Source of the DNA: Dehalococcoidia bacterium
GTDB lineage: Bacteria > Chloroflexota > Dehalococcoidia > GIF9 > AB-539-J10
Direction of reading: 5' to 3'
NCBI GenBank assembly: GCA_009619075.1
Contig: WJOY01000009.1
Location: 1-41,917, forward strand
DNA: 41,917 nt
In this document: positions 29,322 to 38,475 of the stretch, piece by piece
Position numbering within the stretch: position 1 is the stretch's first letter
Layout of the letters: the number at the start of each line of letters is the position of its first letter
Translations under genes and position numbers: made by a program
Notes under the pieces: generated by a model
The model's input: the letters and a program-made list of their open reading frames with translations, nothing else
Databases searched by the model: none
Told to the model about the DNA's origin: nothing

Positions 29322-29345
29322 GAGAGTGGCCGTGGAGCCACTCTC
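29322..29345. terminator. Hairpin GAGAGTGGC-CGTGGA-GCCACTCTC
   Basis: Perfect 9-bp stem followed by TTCGTTT; lies just 3' of the capsid remnant on the minus strand. Confidence 0.65.
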
Positions 29346-29369
29346 TTCGTTTACCTTGCCATGCCCCCA

Positions 29370-29594
29370 CTATGCGTGTTCGGTTAGCAGCACCAGAGGT
29401 TTGTTCGCTATACGCATCACGTTACCTGTTACACGTTTATGAATCTTAAAGCCGACTAATCCAGCCGCACTATAGAGCTCGGTTAGTCGCTGGATGGGCA
29501 TGCCACTCCGGTCGACGACCCTGTAGCCGCTGCGGAAGTCGCCAAATATAGCGATCACCGCGCCTGCTCCTGAAGCGAGAATCCCAGTAATCAT
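29370..29594 (-). pseudogene. HK97-type major capsid protein, C-terminal fragment
   Basis: AVIAIFGDFRSGYRVVDRSGMPIQRLTELYSAAGLVGFKIHKRVTGNVMRIANKPLVLL is typical of the capsid C-terminus. Confidence 0.8.
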
Positions 29595-29644
29595 ACCGAT
29601 GGGACTAACTTACAAAGTGATATAATATACGGGGGCAGGCCATA

Positions 29645-30127
29645 ATGAGAATGGTAAAAACCAAAAGGAAAAGAAAGCCGTATAGCGAAAGAAATGACCT
29701 TGAAAGAATTAGATCCAATTGGAGAAAAATAGAAGGGCTATATCACAAGGGAGAATGGTCAAGTGTCGTAATAAGATCAGCTACAGCTACTGAAATTGCA
29801 ATAAATCTTGTGATAAGAGAGGAGCTTGCAAATAAACGGAAGCTTGAGAAAGACTTTGTCGAAAGCCTTTTAATTTGGGCGAATGGTATTCAAGGTAAAG
29901 TAAACCGGCTGATACGTCCTCTTCTAACAAACCCAGAAGACACTAGAGTATTTAGAGATTTGAGTTCTATGATTAATGATATAAACAATGAACGTAATTC
30001 AGTTGCGCATAGTGGACAATTTAAAAGGAAAACAACTGCAATAAAAATCGTCAACTCATCTAAGGAAGTCATAGAAACATTGGTAGGACGATATAAAGGG
30101 AACTTTGAACTTAAGGATATTTTATAA
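29645..30127 (+). CDS. HEPN-like domain protein
   Basis: Helical 160-aa protein with RNSVAH (Rx4H). Confidence 0.6.
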   Translation: MRMVKTKRKRKPYSERNDLERIRSNWRKIEGLYHKGEWSSVVIRSATATEIAINLVIREELANKRKLEKDFVESLLIWANGIQGKVNRLIRPLLTNPEDTRVFRDLSSMINDINNERNSVAHSGQFKRKTTAIKIVNSSKEVIETLVGRYKGNFELKDIL

Positions 30128-30315
30128 TACCGGATAAAAATGAATCACACAAAACATAGGAATTGGAAGGTTTCTATGGAGTAGCTAGAGCTTAGAGCAG
30201 ATATGAATACGGAAGGAAAACAGATAATAGATAAGTCTTAGTTCAAATAATCAAAGTTAGAATATGTGAAATAAGCAGCATTAAGCATCTAGTAAGTTTT
30301 TCAGCTGGGGGGAGT

Positions 30316-31272
30316 GTGAGAAAGAAAGCTATTCCAAATCTATTCGACCCATCAAAGGACGTGAGTTATAGGTTAGATCTACTTATTCAGCTCCTATATG
30401 ATTTCGATTGCCACGAAAGATTCTACGTAATCCGTGACCTTACGGGAGAATGTGGCATTTCGGCAGAATACAAAGACCGGATCACCGACTTTCTTAAAAT
30501 TCCTACAAGTAATGTTGAATTTTGGAGTATTGACTATTCTATAGACTGGCTTTATGCAGCCCTGTTCCTTTCTCAAACAGAACCCACCGGTTCTATTTAT
30601 GATAACGTTGGAAATATCATTAGAGGCAACAATGAGGATGTAGACATTCTACTGGCGCTCCGGGCTGAGGACAAAATCCATTTGGTTATGATAGAAGTAA
30701 AAATCGAGATACCTTTTAGTGAATCACAGCTTACCTCAAAGGTTAGAAGGCTCGAGATGCTCTTCGGTACAGACGGTAAAAGGTTTCCCCATATTTACCC
30801 TCATTGGCTACTTGCTTCTCCATACAGGAGCCGAAGGATTAGCACGAAGGATTGGCCCAGCTGGATGACAAACGCAGATGATGAATATTTGTGGTATGAG
30901 ATAAAGAAGAATTTCCATAGCATGAAGATAACAAGGTGTGACAGCAAGGGAACTCCATGCAAACATGGTGCCTATTGGATTCTTGAAGGACGAAAAGGTG
31001 TAAAACTAAGTGTGAATCTTACTCTGCAGGAACGCCAAGCTATCTTGAGGAATATTTATATATCTGACCAAGTAAAACTCCCTCTTGAGTCTCTTGGTTC
31101 AGAGCAGTCGACAGTTGACATTTATTACTCGATCCCTGACTTCGTTTCAATTCTCCATGCGGTCTCACAAGAAGCAGAACGAACTAATGATACTAGCCGT
31201 GCTGAATTTCTTAGTGAACTGCATGACAGGTTGTCAACACTTTTATATGACGAAGGAGCAATACTCCCATAG
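30316..31272 (+). CDS. PD-(D/E)XK nuclease-like protein
   Basis: NEDVDILLALRAEDKIHLVMIEVKIE (D…ExK); GTG start. Confidence 0.65.
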   Translation: MRKKAIPNLFDPSKDVSYRLDLLIQLLYDFDCHERFYVIRDLTGECGISAEYKDRITDFLKIPTSNVEFWSIDYSIDWLYAALFLSQTEPTGSIYDNVGNIIRGNNEDVDILLALRAEDKIHLVMIEVKIEIPFSESQLTSKVRRLEMLFGTDGKRFPHIYPHWLLASPYRSRRISTKDWPSWMTNADDEYLWYEIKKNFHSMKITRCDSKGTPCKHGAYWILEGRKGVKLSVNLTLQERQAILRNIYISDQVKLPLESLGSEQSTVDIYYSIPDFVSILHAVSQEAERTNDTSRAEFLSELHDRLSTLLYDEGAILP

Positions 31273-31354
31273 GAAAGTTATTTGAGGTATAATCCGGCCC
31301 ACGAACACAAGTGTAGAATAGTATTGGCGATACTCTTTGGTTAAGGAGCGAAAT

Positions 31355-32332
31355 ATGAATAATTGGTTCGCAGTGCATTCATTAGAAGCCTTCCAGCAAA
31401 ATCCTAGGATGCTTGGATTCGTAGCCAAGACTAAGCTTGATGGGTCCGTTCTCAAAGACCAGAACGACAAGCCTATGCCGGCTATGGACAAGGTCTTGGA
31501 GGTAAAGCCGAGGGATCACATTGTCTACTACTGTAGGGGTGACTATGTAATTAAAGGCATCTATGAGGTTGTGAGGGCTTGTTTCGCTGAAGAAACAAAG
31601 TGGCCGGATTCGCCTTTCCAATTTAAAATAAAACCAATAATTGAGTTAGATGAACCCTTTGACTTTCGCGTTTTGTTGTCCTCACTTGACATGTTTAGAG
31701 ATTTAGAGGATATACGGAAATGGGGAATGCCTCTTCGTGGTACGTATAACGCCCTTAAACGTCTCACCGACCACGACTATGCAACGATTGAAAAAGCCAT
31801 AGTTCAAGCTAGAGACCAGGGCACAGTGAGAGAGGATTACGAGATTGAAGGAAAACTTAGAAACTATAGGCAACACCTTCAGATTCAGTACAAGATAGCG
31901 GAGTGGGGCATAGAAAACGGATATCGAGTGCATATTGCAATTAATGACAAGGGCAAGATAAAAGAGAAGCTTAACAAAATACTCTCGGATATCCCTAGGT
32001 TTCACTCAGACAAGATTTTGGAAATTGCGGAAAGGATTGATGTGCTCTTTTTTGATAAGGAACGAGATATCTTGACGCATGCTTTTGAGGTTGAGCATAC
32101 TCCAACTATGTATTCCGGCCTTCTGCGATTGAATGATATTGCCGAAACCTGCCATAGAGGAACCACAAAATTCTATATCATCTCTGATAAGGGCAATAGA
32201 GACAAGTTCAATCACGAACTCGAAAGACCCTCATTTCAATTGTTGAGAGTGGATAAGTGTGAGTTTGTAAGCTACGAGGAATTGGGGGAAGCGTGGAAGC
32301 AATTACAGAACAAATCTGTGCCGTTGTTCTGA
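31355..32332 (+). CDS. EVE (PUA-like) domain fused to nuclease-like C-terminal domain
   Basis: MNNWFAVHSLEAFQQNPRMLGF…KPRDHIVYYCRGDYVIKGIYEV; C-terminal IDVLFFDKERDILTHAFEVEHTPTMYSGLLRLNDI. Confidence 0.7.
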   Translation: MNNWFAVHSLEAFQQNPRMLGFVAKTKLDGSVLKDQNDKPMPAMDKVLEVKPRDHIVYYCRGDYVIKGIYEVVRACFAEETKWPDSPFQFKIKPIIELDEPFDFRVLLSSLDMFRDLEDIRKWGMPLRGTYNALKRLTDHDYATIEKAIVQARDQGTVREDYEIEGKLRNYRQHLQIQYKIAEWGIENGYRVHIAINDKGKIKEKLNKILSDIPRFHSDKILEIAERIDVLFFDKERDILTHAFEVEHTPTMYSGLLRLNDIAETCHRGTTKFYIISDKGNRDKFNHELERPSFQLLRVDKCEFVSYEELGEAWKQLQNKSVPLF

Positions 32333-32403
32333 GCAGCAGTATTCCACTGACAAGGTGACTAACGCTGTTTCTCAGCCGGTAACTGGTAGGTTCTTGGGTG
32401 ACA

Positions 32404-33120
32404 ATGAACATAATTGGCATTGACTGCGCAACTAAGCAGGCCAAAATTGGTCTGGCTTTCGCTTTGTATCAAGATGGCAAGGCTATTGTGCGAGATGTGA
32501 AAATTGGCAGTGAAACCACAACGGTGTTGGTAACTATCAAGGACTGGTTAGCCTCGGGGAAATTGACACTTCTTGCCTTGGACGCGCCACTTGGCTGGCC
32601 CACCGATTTGGGGGTGAACTTACATTTACATAAAGCAGGAGAATGCATAAATGTAGACCCCGATATAATGTTCTCACGCTATACCGACCGGAAATTATGG
32701 CCAAGGTTATCCAGGAAGCCGCTCGAAGTCGGCGCAAATCTAATAGCCAGGACTGCTCACGCAGCATTGCGATTACTGGGACAGTTACGAGAGGAAACCA
32801 AGTTAACGATTCCTCTAGCGTGGGATCCTAATGTCACTGAGACGTGTGCTATTGAGGTATATCCTAGAGCTACTCTTGAGATGATTGGTATCAAGTACGA
32901 GCAACGGTTGTCTGCGATACGTGAGATTGACGCCCTGGTTATTGAATCGGGAGAGGACAATCTGACGAGTGAGCATAGTTTAGATGCAGTAATATGTGTA
33001 CTCGCCGCAGTAGATTTTATAACTGGTAAGTGCCCAGCGCCAAATATGAGTGAGAAGGTTCTTGCGGATAAAGAGGGCTGGATTTGGGTGCGGGGAAGCC
33101 GTGGAAAGATGAAAAATTAG
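32404..33120 (+). CDS. DUF429-family (RNase H-fold) protein
   Basis: IIGIDCATKQAKIGLA; LLALDAPLGWP; EVYPRATLEMIG; SEHSLDAVICVLAA. Confidence 0.82.
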   Translation: MNIIGIDCATKQAKIGLAFALYQDGKAIVRDVKIGSETTTVLVTIKDWLASGKLTLLALDAPLGWPTDLGVNLHLHKAGECINVDPDIMFSRYTDRKLWPRLSRKPLEVGANLIARTAHAALRLLGQLREETKLTIPLAWDPNVTETCAIEVYPRATLEMIGIKYEQRLSAIREIDALVIESGEDNLTSEHSLDAVICVLAAVDFITGKCPAPNMSEKVLADKEGWIWVRGSRGKMKN

Positions 33121-33132
33121 AAGGGATGATGC

Positions 33133-33357
33133 GTGACTGTTGACCTTAATCAACTGCGCTCTGAAAGAAGAGAACTCTTTGATCGATGCGTGAAGGCGAG
33201 TTCCTTCAATGAGCTATTAGAAATTGAGGTAGCAATTGCAAACTCGATTCGCCACGCACAAGCTACTCCCAGGTTTACTCAGAGCGAGAGTAACAATCGC
33301 TCATTTTGTTACCTCATTGCACTTTCTAGCGTTTTGCTACTCTCGCTGACACCATGA
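33133..33357 (+). CDS. Hypothetical small protein
   Basis: GTG-start ORF just after DUF429 with gaaggga RBS-like sequence. Confidence 0.4.
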   Translation: MTVDLNQLRSERRELFDRCVKASSFNELLEIEVAIANSIRHAQATPRFTQSESNNRSFCYLIALSSVLLLSLTP

Positions 33358-33447
33358 ACCTAAGTCAGGGTGCCATACTATGCGTTTAACATGGATTATA
33401 CGCTAGGCCTTTCAGCAAGGTCGGCCTTGTCTTATATTTGTCCATAT

Positions 33448-33493
33448 TTGTCGCGTATTGTTTAATATTGTATAATTTAGTACTATATGGTAC
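33448..33493 (+). promoter_or_regulatory. Promoter TTGTCG-17bp-TATAAT and palindrome GTACTATATGGTAC upstream of Xre gene
   Basis: -35 33448-33453, -10 33471-33476, dyad 33480-33493, ATG at 33497. Confidence 0.6.
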
Positions 33494-33496
33494 ATT

Positions 33497-33712
33497 ATGG
33501 ACAAGATGGCAACACTTAAGGAATTGCGACTAAACAAGCTATTGAGTCAAGCTAAGTTAGCCAGACTATCTGGCGTTAGTAGAACCACAATAGTAGCGAT
33601 CGAGAACAATCAACATACGCCACAACCTCTGACAATACATAAGCTGGCTAAAGCACTTGGCGTAGACCCAACAGATATAGATGATCATGATAGAACTAAG
33701 CGATCTTCTTAA
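33497..33712 (+). CDS. Xre-family HTH regulator (controller-like)
   Basis: LRLNKLLSQAKLARLSGVSRTTIVAIENNQHTPQPLTIHKLAKALGVDP; overlaps the methylase start. Confidence 0.9.
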   Translation: MDKMATLKELRLNKLLSQAKLARLSGVSRTTIVAIENNQHTPQPLTIHKLAKALGVDPTDIDDHDRTKRSS

Positions 33713-36700
33713 TAAACTAGATTACGATACGTCTTTACATTACAAGCGGGCAGATGGACCGACTGACGTTGAAACAGCACATCTATTCCGTGCCGCTCGT
33801 GATGCAGGGGTTAGCGGCATTTACGTGTTTGAAGCAAGCCCAATCGACACGTATAAATTACTGAGCCCGAGACCCGTTGTTTACGTGGCTCGAGCAAATA
33901 CTGAAGAAGAAGCAAGGCAAATTCACCGCAGTCTGTGGAATCTCGGATATGCTCCGTTCTTACTCATTTTACTACCGCACCAAGTTAGGATTTATACGGG
34001 CTTTGATTATTCAGAAGAATCGGAAGAACAAGGTCTATTGGATGTAGCCAATAATCTGGAGCAACTTGTTGATCTATTGTCTGATTTTAAGGCTCACTCG
34101 ATTGATACCGGATTCATCTGGGAATCTAAATACTATAGAGAAATAGATCAAGATCAGCGAGTAGATAGACGCCTACTTAGCAACCTGGAGCAATTGGGCA
34201 AAGCCTTGGAAGATTCTGGTCTTTCTGACGAACTAGCTCACGCCTTAATCGGTAAATATGTTTACTTGAGCTACCTGAAAAGTAGGGGAATCTTAACAGA
34301 CGAGTGGATTAGAAAACAGCAAATAATGCCCCAAGGCGTATTTTCGCATAATGCAAACGTGGTCAGTTTGCAAAAGCTAGTAGTAGCTTTAGAAGAACGC
34401 TTCAATGGCAGGATCTTTCCTATAGATTTTCAAAAGGAAAAGACTCTTGAGGATAAACATGTTTCTTGGGTAGCCTCGGTATTTAGTGGATCTGAAATCA
34501 TAGAAGATGTTCCGGAATCAGTTTACCAGTTATGTTTTCCATTCCGAGCTTATGATTTCAGCTACATTCCTGTTGAGACCCTTTCAGCTATCTATGAGCA
34601 GTTCATCCGTGATAGGAAAGAGAAGGGAGCAATTTACACACCAGAAGTCTTGGCTGACTACGTACTTTCAGAGATGGAGTGGGCCAAGCCTCTTGAACGA
34701 GGTATGAAAGTGCTCGATCCTGCGTGTGGCTCGGGCGTGTTTCTAGTGCTAGCTTATCGACGTCTTATTGAAAAAGAGATATACCATTTGGGCTTAACCG
34801 AAAAGCTCAAACTTGAAACGCTGCGTGATATTTTGCTAAAAAGCATCTACGGAATCGAGCGGGAACGTGATGCTTGTTATGTAGCTGAATTCAGCTTGAT
34901 CTTGACCTTGCTCCATTATACAGAGCCACGCGATTTGAATAGTCTAAAGTTTAAATTCCCTGAATTACACAATAAGCAAATATTCGAATGTGATTTCTTC
35001 GATATCGAAGGTGAAAAAGATGGAGCCAGGTTTTGGCAACGGGGGCTTAAGTTTGATTGGATTACCGGTAATCCTCCGTGGATTGAACTAAAGCCGGATA
35101 CAGAGGGAGTGGAATGTGTCAGGGCTTGGATTGAAAACCCCAATAATGAGAAGGAGCATCCTGTTGGTGGTAACCGAGTGGCTGAAGCATTTAGCTGGCT
35201 CGTCACTGACTTACTAAACCAAGATGGACTCATCGGACTCGTACTACCAGCTACAAGTCTTTTCAACCGGGAATCTGGAAAATTTAGACAATCTTTCTTT
35301 ACGAAGCACGAAGTTCTGCGAGTTACAAATTTCGCAAACCTTAGAGACATTCTCTTCGGGAGAGAGAAAAGTGGCGTATTACCCGCTATGACCATGGTTT
35401 ATCGCCCATCGGTAGATTCACATCACAAACCACACATCATACATTATGGGCCATTTTCCGTTAATCAGATTACTACGAGGAGAGATAAACCGTGGGTTAT
35501 TACAATCAACGAAAGCGAAATAAAGTCGATACCACCTTATGAAGCCGAACAAGGAGAAATGTTAACCTGGAAATTGGCATTGTGGGGAACATATCGTGAT
35601 AAACGAGCTATAGAGCGCATAAGGCACCTTTCCCCAAATACTCTTGAGGATTTCTGTAAACAGAATGGATGGGGCGAAAGATTGCCAAGGGAGGGTGCAC
35701 AGCTTCGCACTGAACGCGAAAACCCACGATGGTTCAAAGCCAATATAAAGGGACAAAAGAAGTTTGATACAAAAACCTACGATGCGATAAAACCACGCTA
35801 TCGTTTCTCAATTCCAGATGGCAGTGTTCTTCAAGAAATTATAGATGACGTTTATATACGGACGGGTAAAGATACACTATATTTAACTACACCAGCACCT
35901 CATGTTATCTTGTCCGCTAGTTGGCAAAACTTTGCTATATACAGCGATTATGATTTTGTTACTCCTCCGCGACAGATGGTCATCTCAGCCCCAAGATCGC
36001 CTAAAGAGAATGAAGACTACCTGCGAGCACTGACGATCTATCTCAGCTCAAGTCTAGTTGCATATTATCTATTCTTCCAAGTCCCTCAGTGGGGAATTTT
36101 TAGCCAGCGAGGAAGTGTGATAACAAAGGCGGTTCGAAAAATACCCACACCGCTTTTTACCACGAAACAAGCAAAAGAGTTCGCAGATTTCCATAGAGCG
36201 TTAGTTGAGAGAGAACGCTGTGACAAAACTCGCTTTGTCTCAGACTCGTTACAGAGACGAAAGATCTTTGGCCAATTTAATACTGTTGAAGGAAGCTCTT
36301 CGTTATCAAAGGCTCTTAAGACCCTAACGAGCAAGGAAAAACAGGAAATCGATCGTTTTGTTTGGGAAAAGGATGAGGAGTTACAGAGAGACATCGATAA
36401 TAAGGTATACGACCTTCTAGAGATCCCTGAAGACATTAAGCTCTTAGCAAGTGAGTTTGTGCAAACTCGTTTACTTCTAGACAAGCCCTCAGTGAGAGAA
36501 AGAATAACCAGAAAGCCTACCAAAGAAGTATTATTGGCCTATGCTAGACAACTCCAAAAGGAGCTTGATAGTTTTACCACGGGCACAGCCTATCATCGAG
36601 TAAATATTACTCATTCTAATGATTTGATTCAATGTGTAGTTGAAATCACTAAAGAAAACGCTCCTATTGTGGTAAATGAGGATAGCATTAAGAGCGGAGA

Positions 36701-36905
36701 ATTGACTACTGCCAGACTGTTAGAAAAACTTAGTCAGAGTCTGCGAGAGCGAGTTAGCCAATGGGTTTATGTACAGCGCGGATTGCGTCTTTATGACGGC
36801 CCTAAAGTCTATATTTATAAAGCACCGCGTTTAGTTGATTGGACACGAACCCAAGCAATGGACGATGCTGCGGACATCATCGGACAGGCAATAGTAAGCA
36901 CATGA
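33681..36905 (+). CDS. Eco57I-type N6-adenine DNA methyltransferase
   Basis: VLDPACGSGVFLVLAYRRL (SAM motif) and WITGNPPWIEL (NPPW catalytic motif). Confidence 0.92.
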   Translation: MIMIELSDLLNKLDYDTSLHYKRADGPTDVETAHLFRAARDAGVSGIYVFEASPIDTYKLLSPRPVVYVARANTEEEARQIHRSLWNLGYAPFLLILLPHQVRIYTGFDYSEESEEQGLLDVANNLEQLVDLLSDFKAHSIDTGFIWESKYYREIDQDQRVDRRLLSNLEQLGKALEDSGLSDELAHALIGKYVYLSYLKSRGILTDEWIRKQQIMPQGVFSHNANVVSLQKLVVALEERFNGRIFPIDFQKEKTLEDKHVSWVASVFSGSEIIEDVPESVYQLCFPFRAYDFSYIPVETLSAIYEQFIRDRKEKGAIYTPEVLADYVLSEMEWAKPLERGMKVLDPACGSGVFLVLAYRRLIEKEIYHLGLTEKLKLETLRDILLKSIYGIERERDACYVAEFSLILTLLHYTEPRDLNSLKFKFPELHNKQIFECDFFDIEGEKDGARFWQRGLKFDWITGNPPWIELKPDTEGVECVRAWIENPNNEKEHPVGGNRVAEAFSWLVTDLLNQDGLIGLVLPATSLFNRESGKFRQSFFTKHEVLRVTNFANLRDILFGREKSGVLPAMTMVYRPSVDSHHKPHIIHYGPFSVNQITTRRDKPWVITINESEIKSIPPYEAEQGEMLTWKLALWGTYRDKRAIERIRHLSPNTLEDFCKQNGWGERLPREGAQLRTERENPRWFKANIKGQKKFDTKTYDAIKPRYRFSIPDGSVLQEIIDDVYIRTGKDTLYLTTPAPHVILSASWQNFAIYSDYDFVTPPRQMVISAPRSPKENEDYLRALTIYLSSSLVAYYLFFQVPQWGIFSQRGSVITKAVRKIPTPLFTTKQAKEFADFHRALVERERCDKTRFVSDSLQRRKIFGQFNTVEGSSSLSKALKTLTSKEKQEIDRFVWEKDEELQRDIDNKVYDLLEIPEDIKLLASEFVQTRLLLDKPSVRERITRKPTKEVLLAYARQLQKELDSFTTGTAYHRVNITHSNDLIQCVVEITKENAPIVVNEDSIKSGELTTARLLEKLSQSLRERVSQWVYVQRGLRLYDGPKVYIYKAPRLVDWTRTQAMDDAADIIGQAIVST

Positions 36906-37564
36906 ACGCTGACTATACAATTACAATCAAGCCTAGCGAAATATATTTCGGAGTTTACCGCAGTCTATTTAGACAGCAAGTGCATCAGTTGATTGCTTGG
37001 GGACATCGCAGTGCTCGTCATAGTATACAATCGAATAACGAAGAGGAGCCAAATATTACCGGTTATATTACTGAAGCCATTAGGGCACGTCTCGTGACGA
37101 ACAGCCCCCCATGGTGTGTGTATTACTTTGTTCATGAAGACACGCCGATAGCGGCAAGTGGTCGTTCAGGAAGGTCTAGACCTAGACCTGATATTATTAT
37201 TGAAACAAACTTAGGAGGGCGTCCTGAGTACGTTTTTGAAGCAAAGCGGTTAAGAATAAATGGGTTCGAAGCAAGCAAATATATCGATTCAGATGGTATG
37301 GGATGCTTCGTGAGTGGCCTATATGCTTCGAGATATGATGAAGCAGCTATGCTCGGTTACATCCAGAGCGACTCATTGATTCACTGGAAAGATCAAGTAA
37401 AGAAGACTATTGATGAGAATGCGGAACAATTGTGTTTAGAATCTCCGCAGTATGATAAAACAGTAATAGACGTTTTCCCCCTTGAATGGGTCAGTGAACA
37501 TAAACGAGTTAAAGCAGGACATTCCATTGCTATCTATCATATTCTCTTAGACTGCTGTGCCTAG
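36902..37564 (+). CDS. Restriction endonuclease-like protein
   Basis: RPRPDIIIETNLGGRPEYVFEAKRLRI (D…ExK); ATGA overlap with the methylase. Confidence 0.75.
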   Translation: MNADYTITIKPSEIYFGVYRSLFRQQVHQLIAWGHRSARHSIQSNNEEEPNITGYITEAIRARLVTNSPPWCVYYFVHEDTPIAASGRSGRSRPRPDIIIETNLGGRPEYVFEAKRLRINGFEASKYIDSDGMGCFVSGLYASRYDEAAMLGYIQSDSLIHWKDQVKKTIDENAEQLCLESPQYDKTVIDVFPLEWVSEHKRVKAGHSIAIYHILLDCCA

Positions 37565-37607
37565 TAAGCCTATGGATGGGGTATATTGATTAGGAGCGAG
37601 GTAATAG

Positions 37608-37712
37608 ATGAAAACCCTTGCCCAGGTCATTCCTACTTCGGAGCAATTAGCCATTATCTCACACCCCCGTGCGGGTGTTCAGCTGATAAGGGGAGCGGCT
37701 GGCATTGGTTAA
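37608..37712 (+). pseudogene. Decapitated helicase: N-terminal Walker A region only
   Basis: MKTLAQVIPTSEQLAIISHPRAGVQLIRGAAGIG*; resembles the start of UvrD-type helicases up to GAAGSGKT. Confidence 0.6.
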
Positions 37713-37729
37713 TAACCCCGCAAGAGGTT

Positions 37730-37990
37730 TTACCCTCTCACTATATATAGGGCATTGAGTATTGTTGTTGGCGAGGTGAAGCTCAGGTCTGCCAGTCCTA
37801 AGCAATATAGCCGCTTGTCTATCGTGACGGCACCGGCGGCAGCGGTCGTTACTGTGGCTGCTGCCAGGGTGGCATCTTTGGTGAATCCCTCTGGCTGCTG
37901 ATTGTCGTGTCCGGTACCAGCGATGAACGCCAGCTCCTCGGCCTCGGCGACTGCTCTGGCGAAGCTATCAACCAAGAGGTCAGCCAGATT
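37730..37990 (-). pseudogene. HK97-type major capsid protein, internal fragment
   Basis: LADLLVDSFARAVAEAEELAFIAGTGHDNQQPEGFTKDATLAAATVTTAAAGAVTID; real similarity probably ends near 37825. Confidence 0.78.
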
Positions 37991-38446
37991 CTGTATAAGG
38001 GCAGAGGCAGAGTCGAGTTTAAGGAACCAAAGACAGAATATAGCAGGCGTAGGGTCGGCATGACGCCAAAGCTGGCACTATTCTTCAGAGAATATAAGGC
38101 TGAGAGGGAATCGCTTCACTGGCAGCTAGGGGTGCCGCTCACTCTTGATGACCTCGTCTTCGCCAATTACGATGGGAAGCCGATAGACCCTAGCACCTTG
38201 ACCCATAATTTTGGTAGAATAGTAAAGCGTGCAGGGTTGAGCGCCCGCTTCCACGATTTGAGGCATAGCTATGCATCTCTGATGTTGGCGTCTGGCGTTC
38301 ATCCTAAAATAGTCTCCGAAGCGCTGGGACATAGTACGGTGGCCATCACCCTGGACATATATAGCCACGTCACCCCAGGGCTTCAAGAGGCGGCTGCGAA
38401 GCAGCTTGACTCCCTGCTGCCAGTTGGAGTGGCTCGAGCGGCATGA
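37990..38446 (+). pseudogene. Tyrosine integrase, C-terminal catalytic fragment
   Basis: QILYKGRGRVEFKEPKTEYSRRRV…RFHDLRHSYASLMLASGVHPKIVSEALGHSTVAITLDIYSHV; N-terminal part missing. Confidence 0.88.
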
Positions 38447-38475
38447 AAGCGTCACGGGGAGGTTTAGCTATGCGT

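Noticed and set aside
34916-35395. 159-aa minus-strand ORF
   Set aside because: Antisense to the methylase, whose motifs are convincing.
37849-38061. 70-aa minus-strand ORF
   Set aside because: Alternative frame across the capsid/integrase junction; the capsid frame explains this DNA better.
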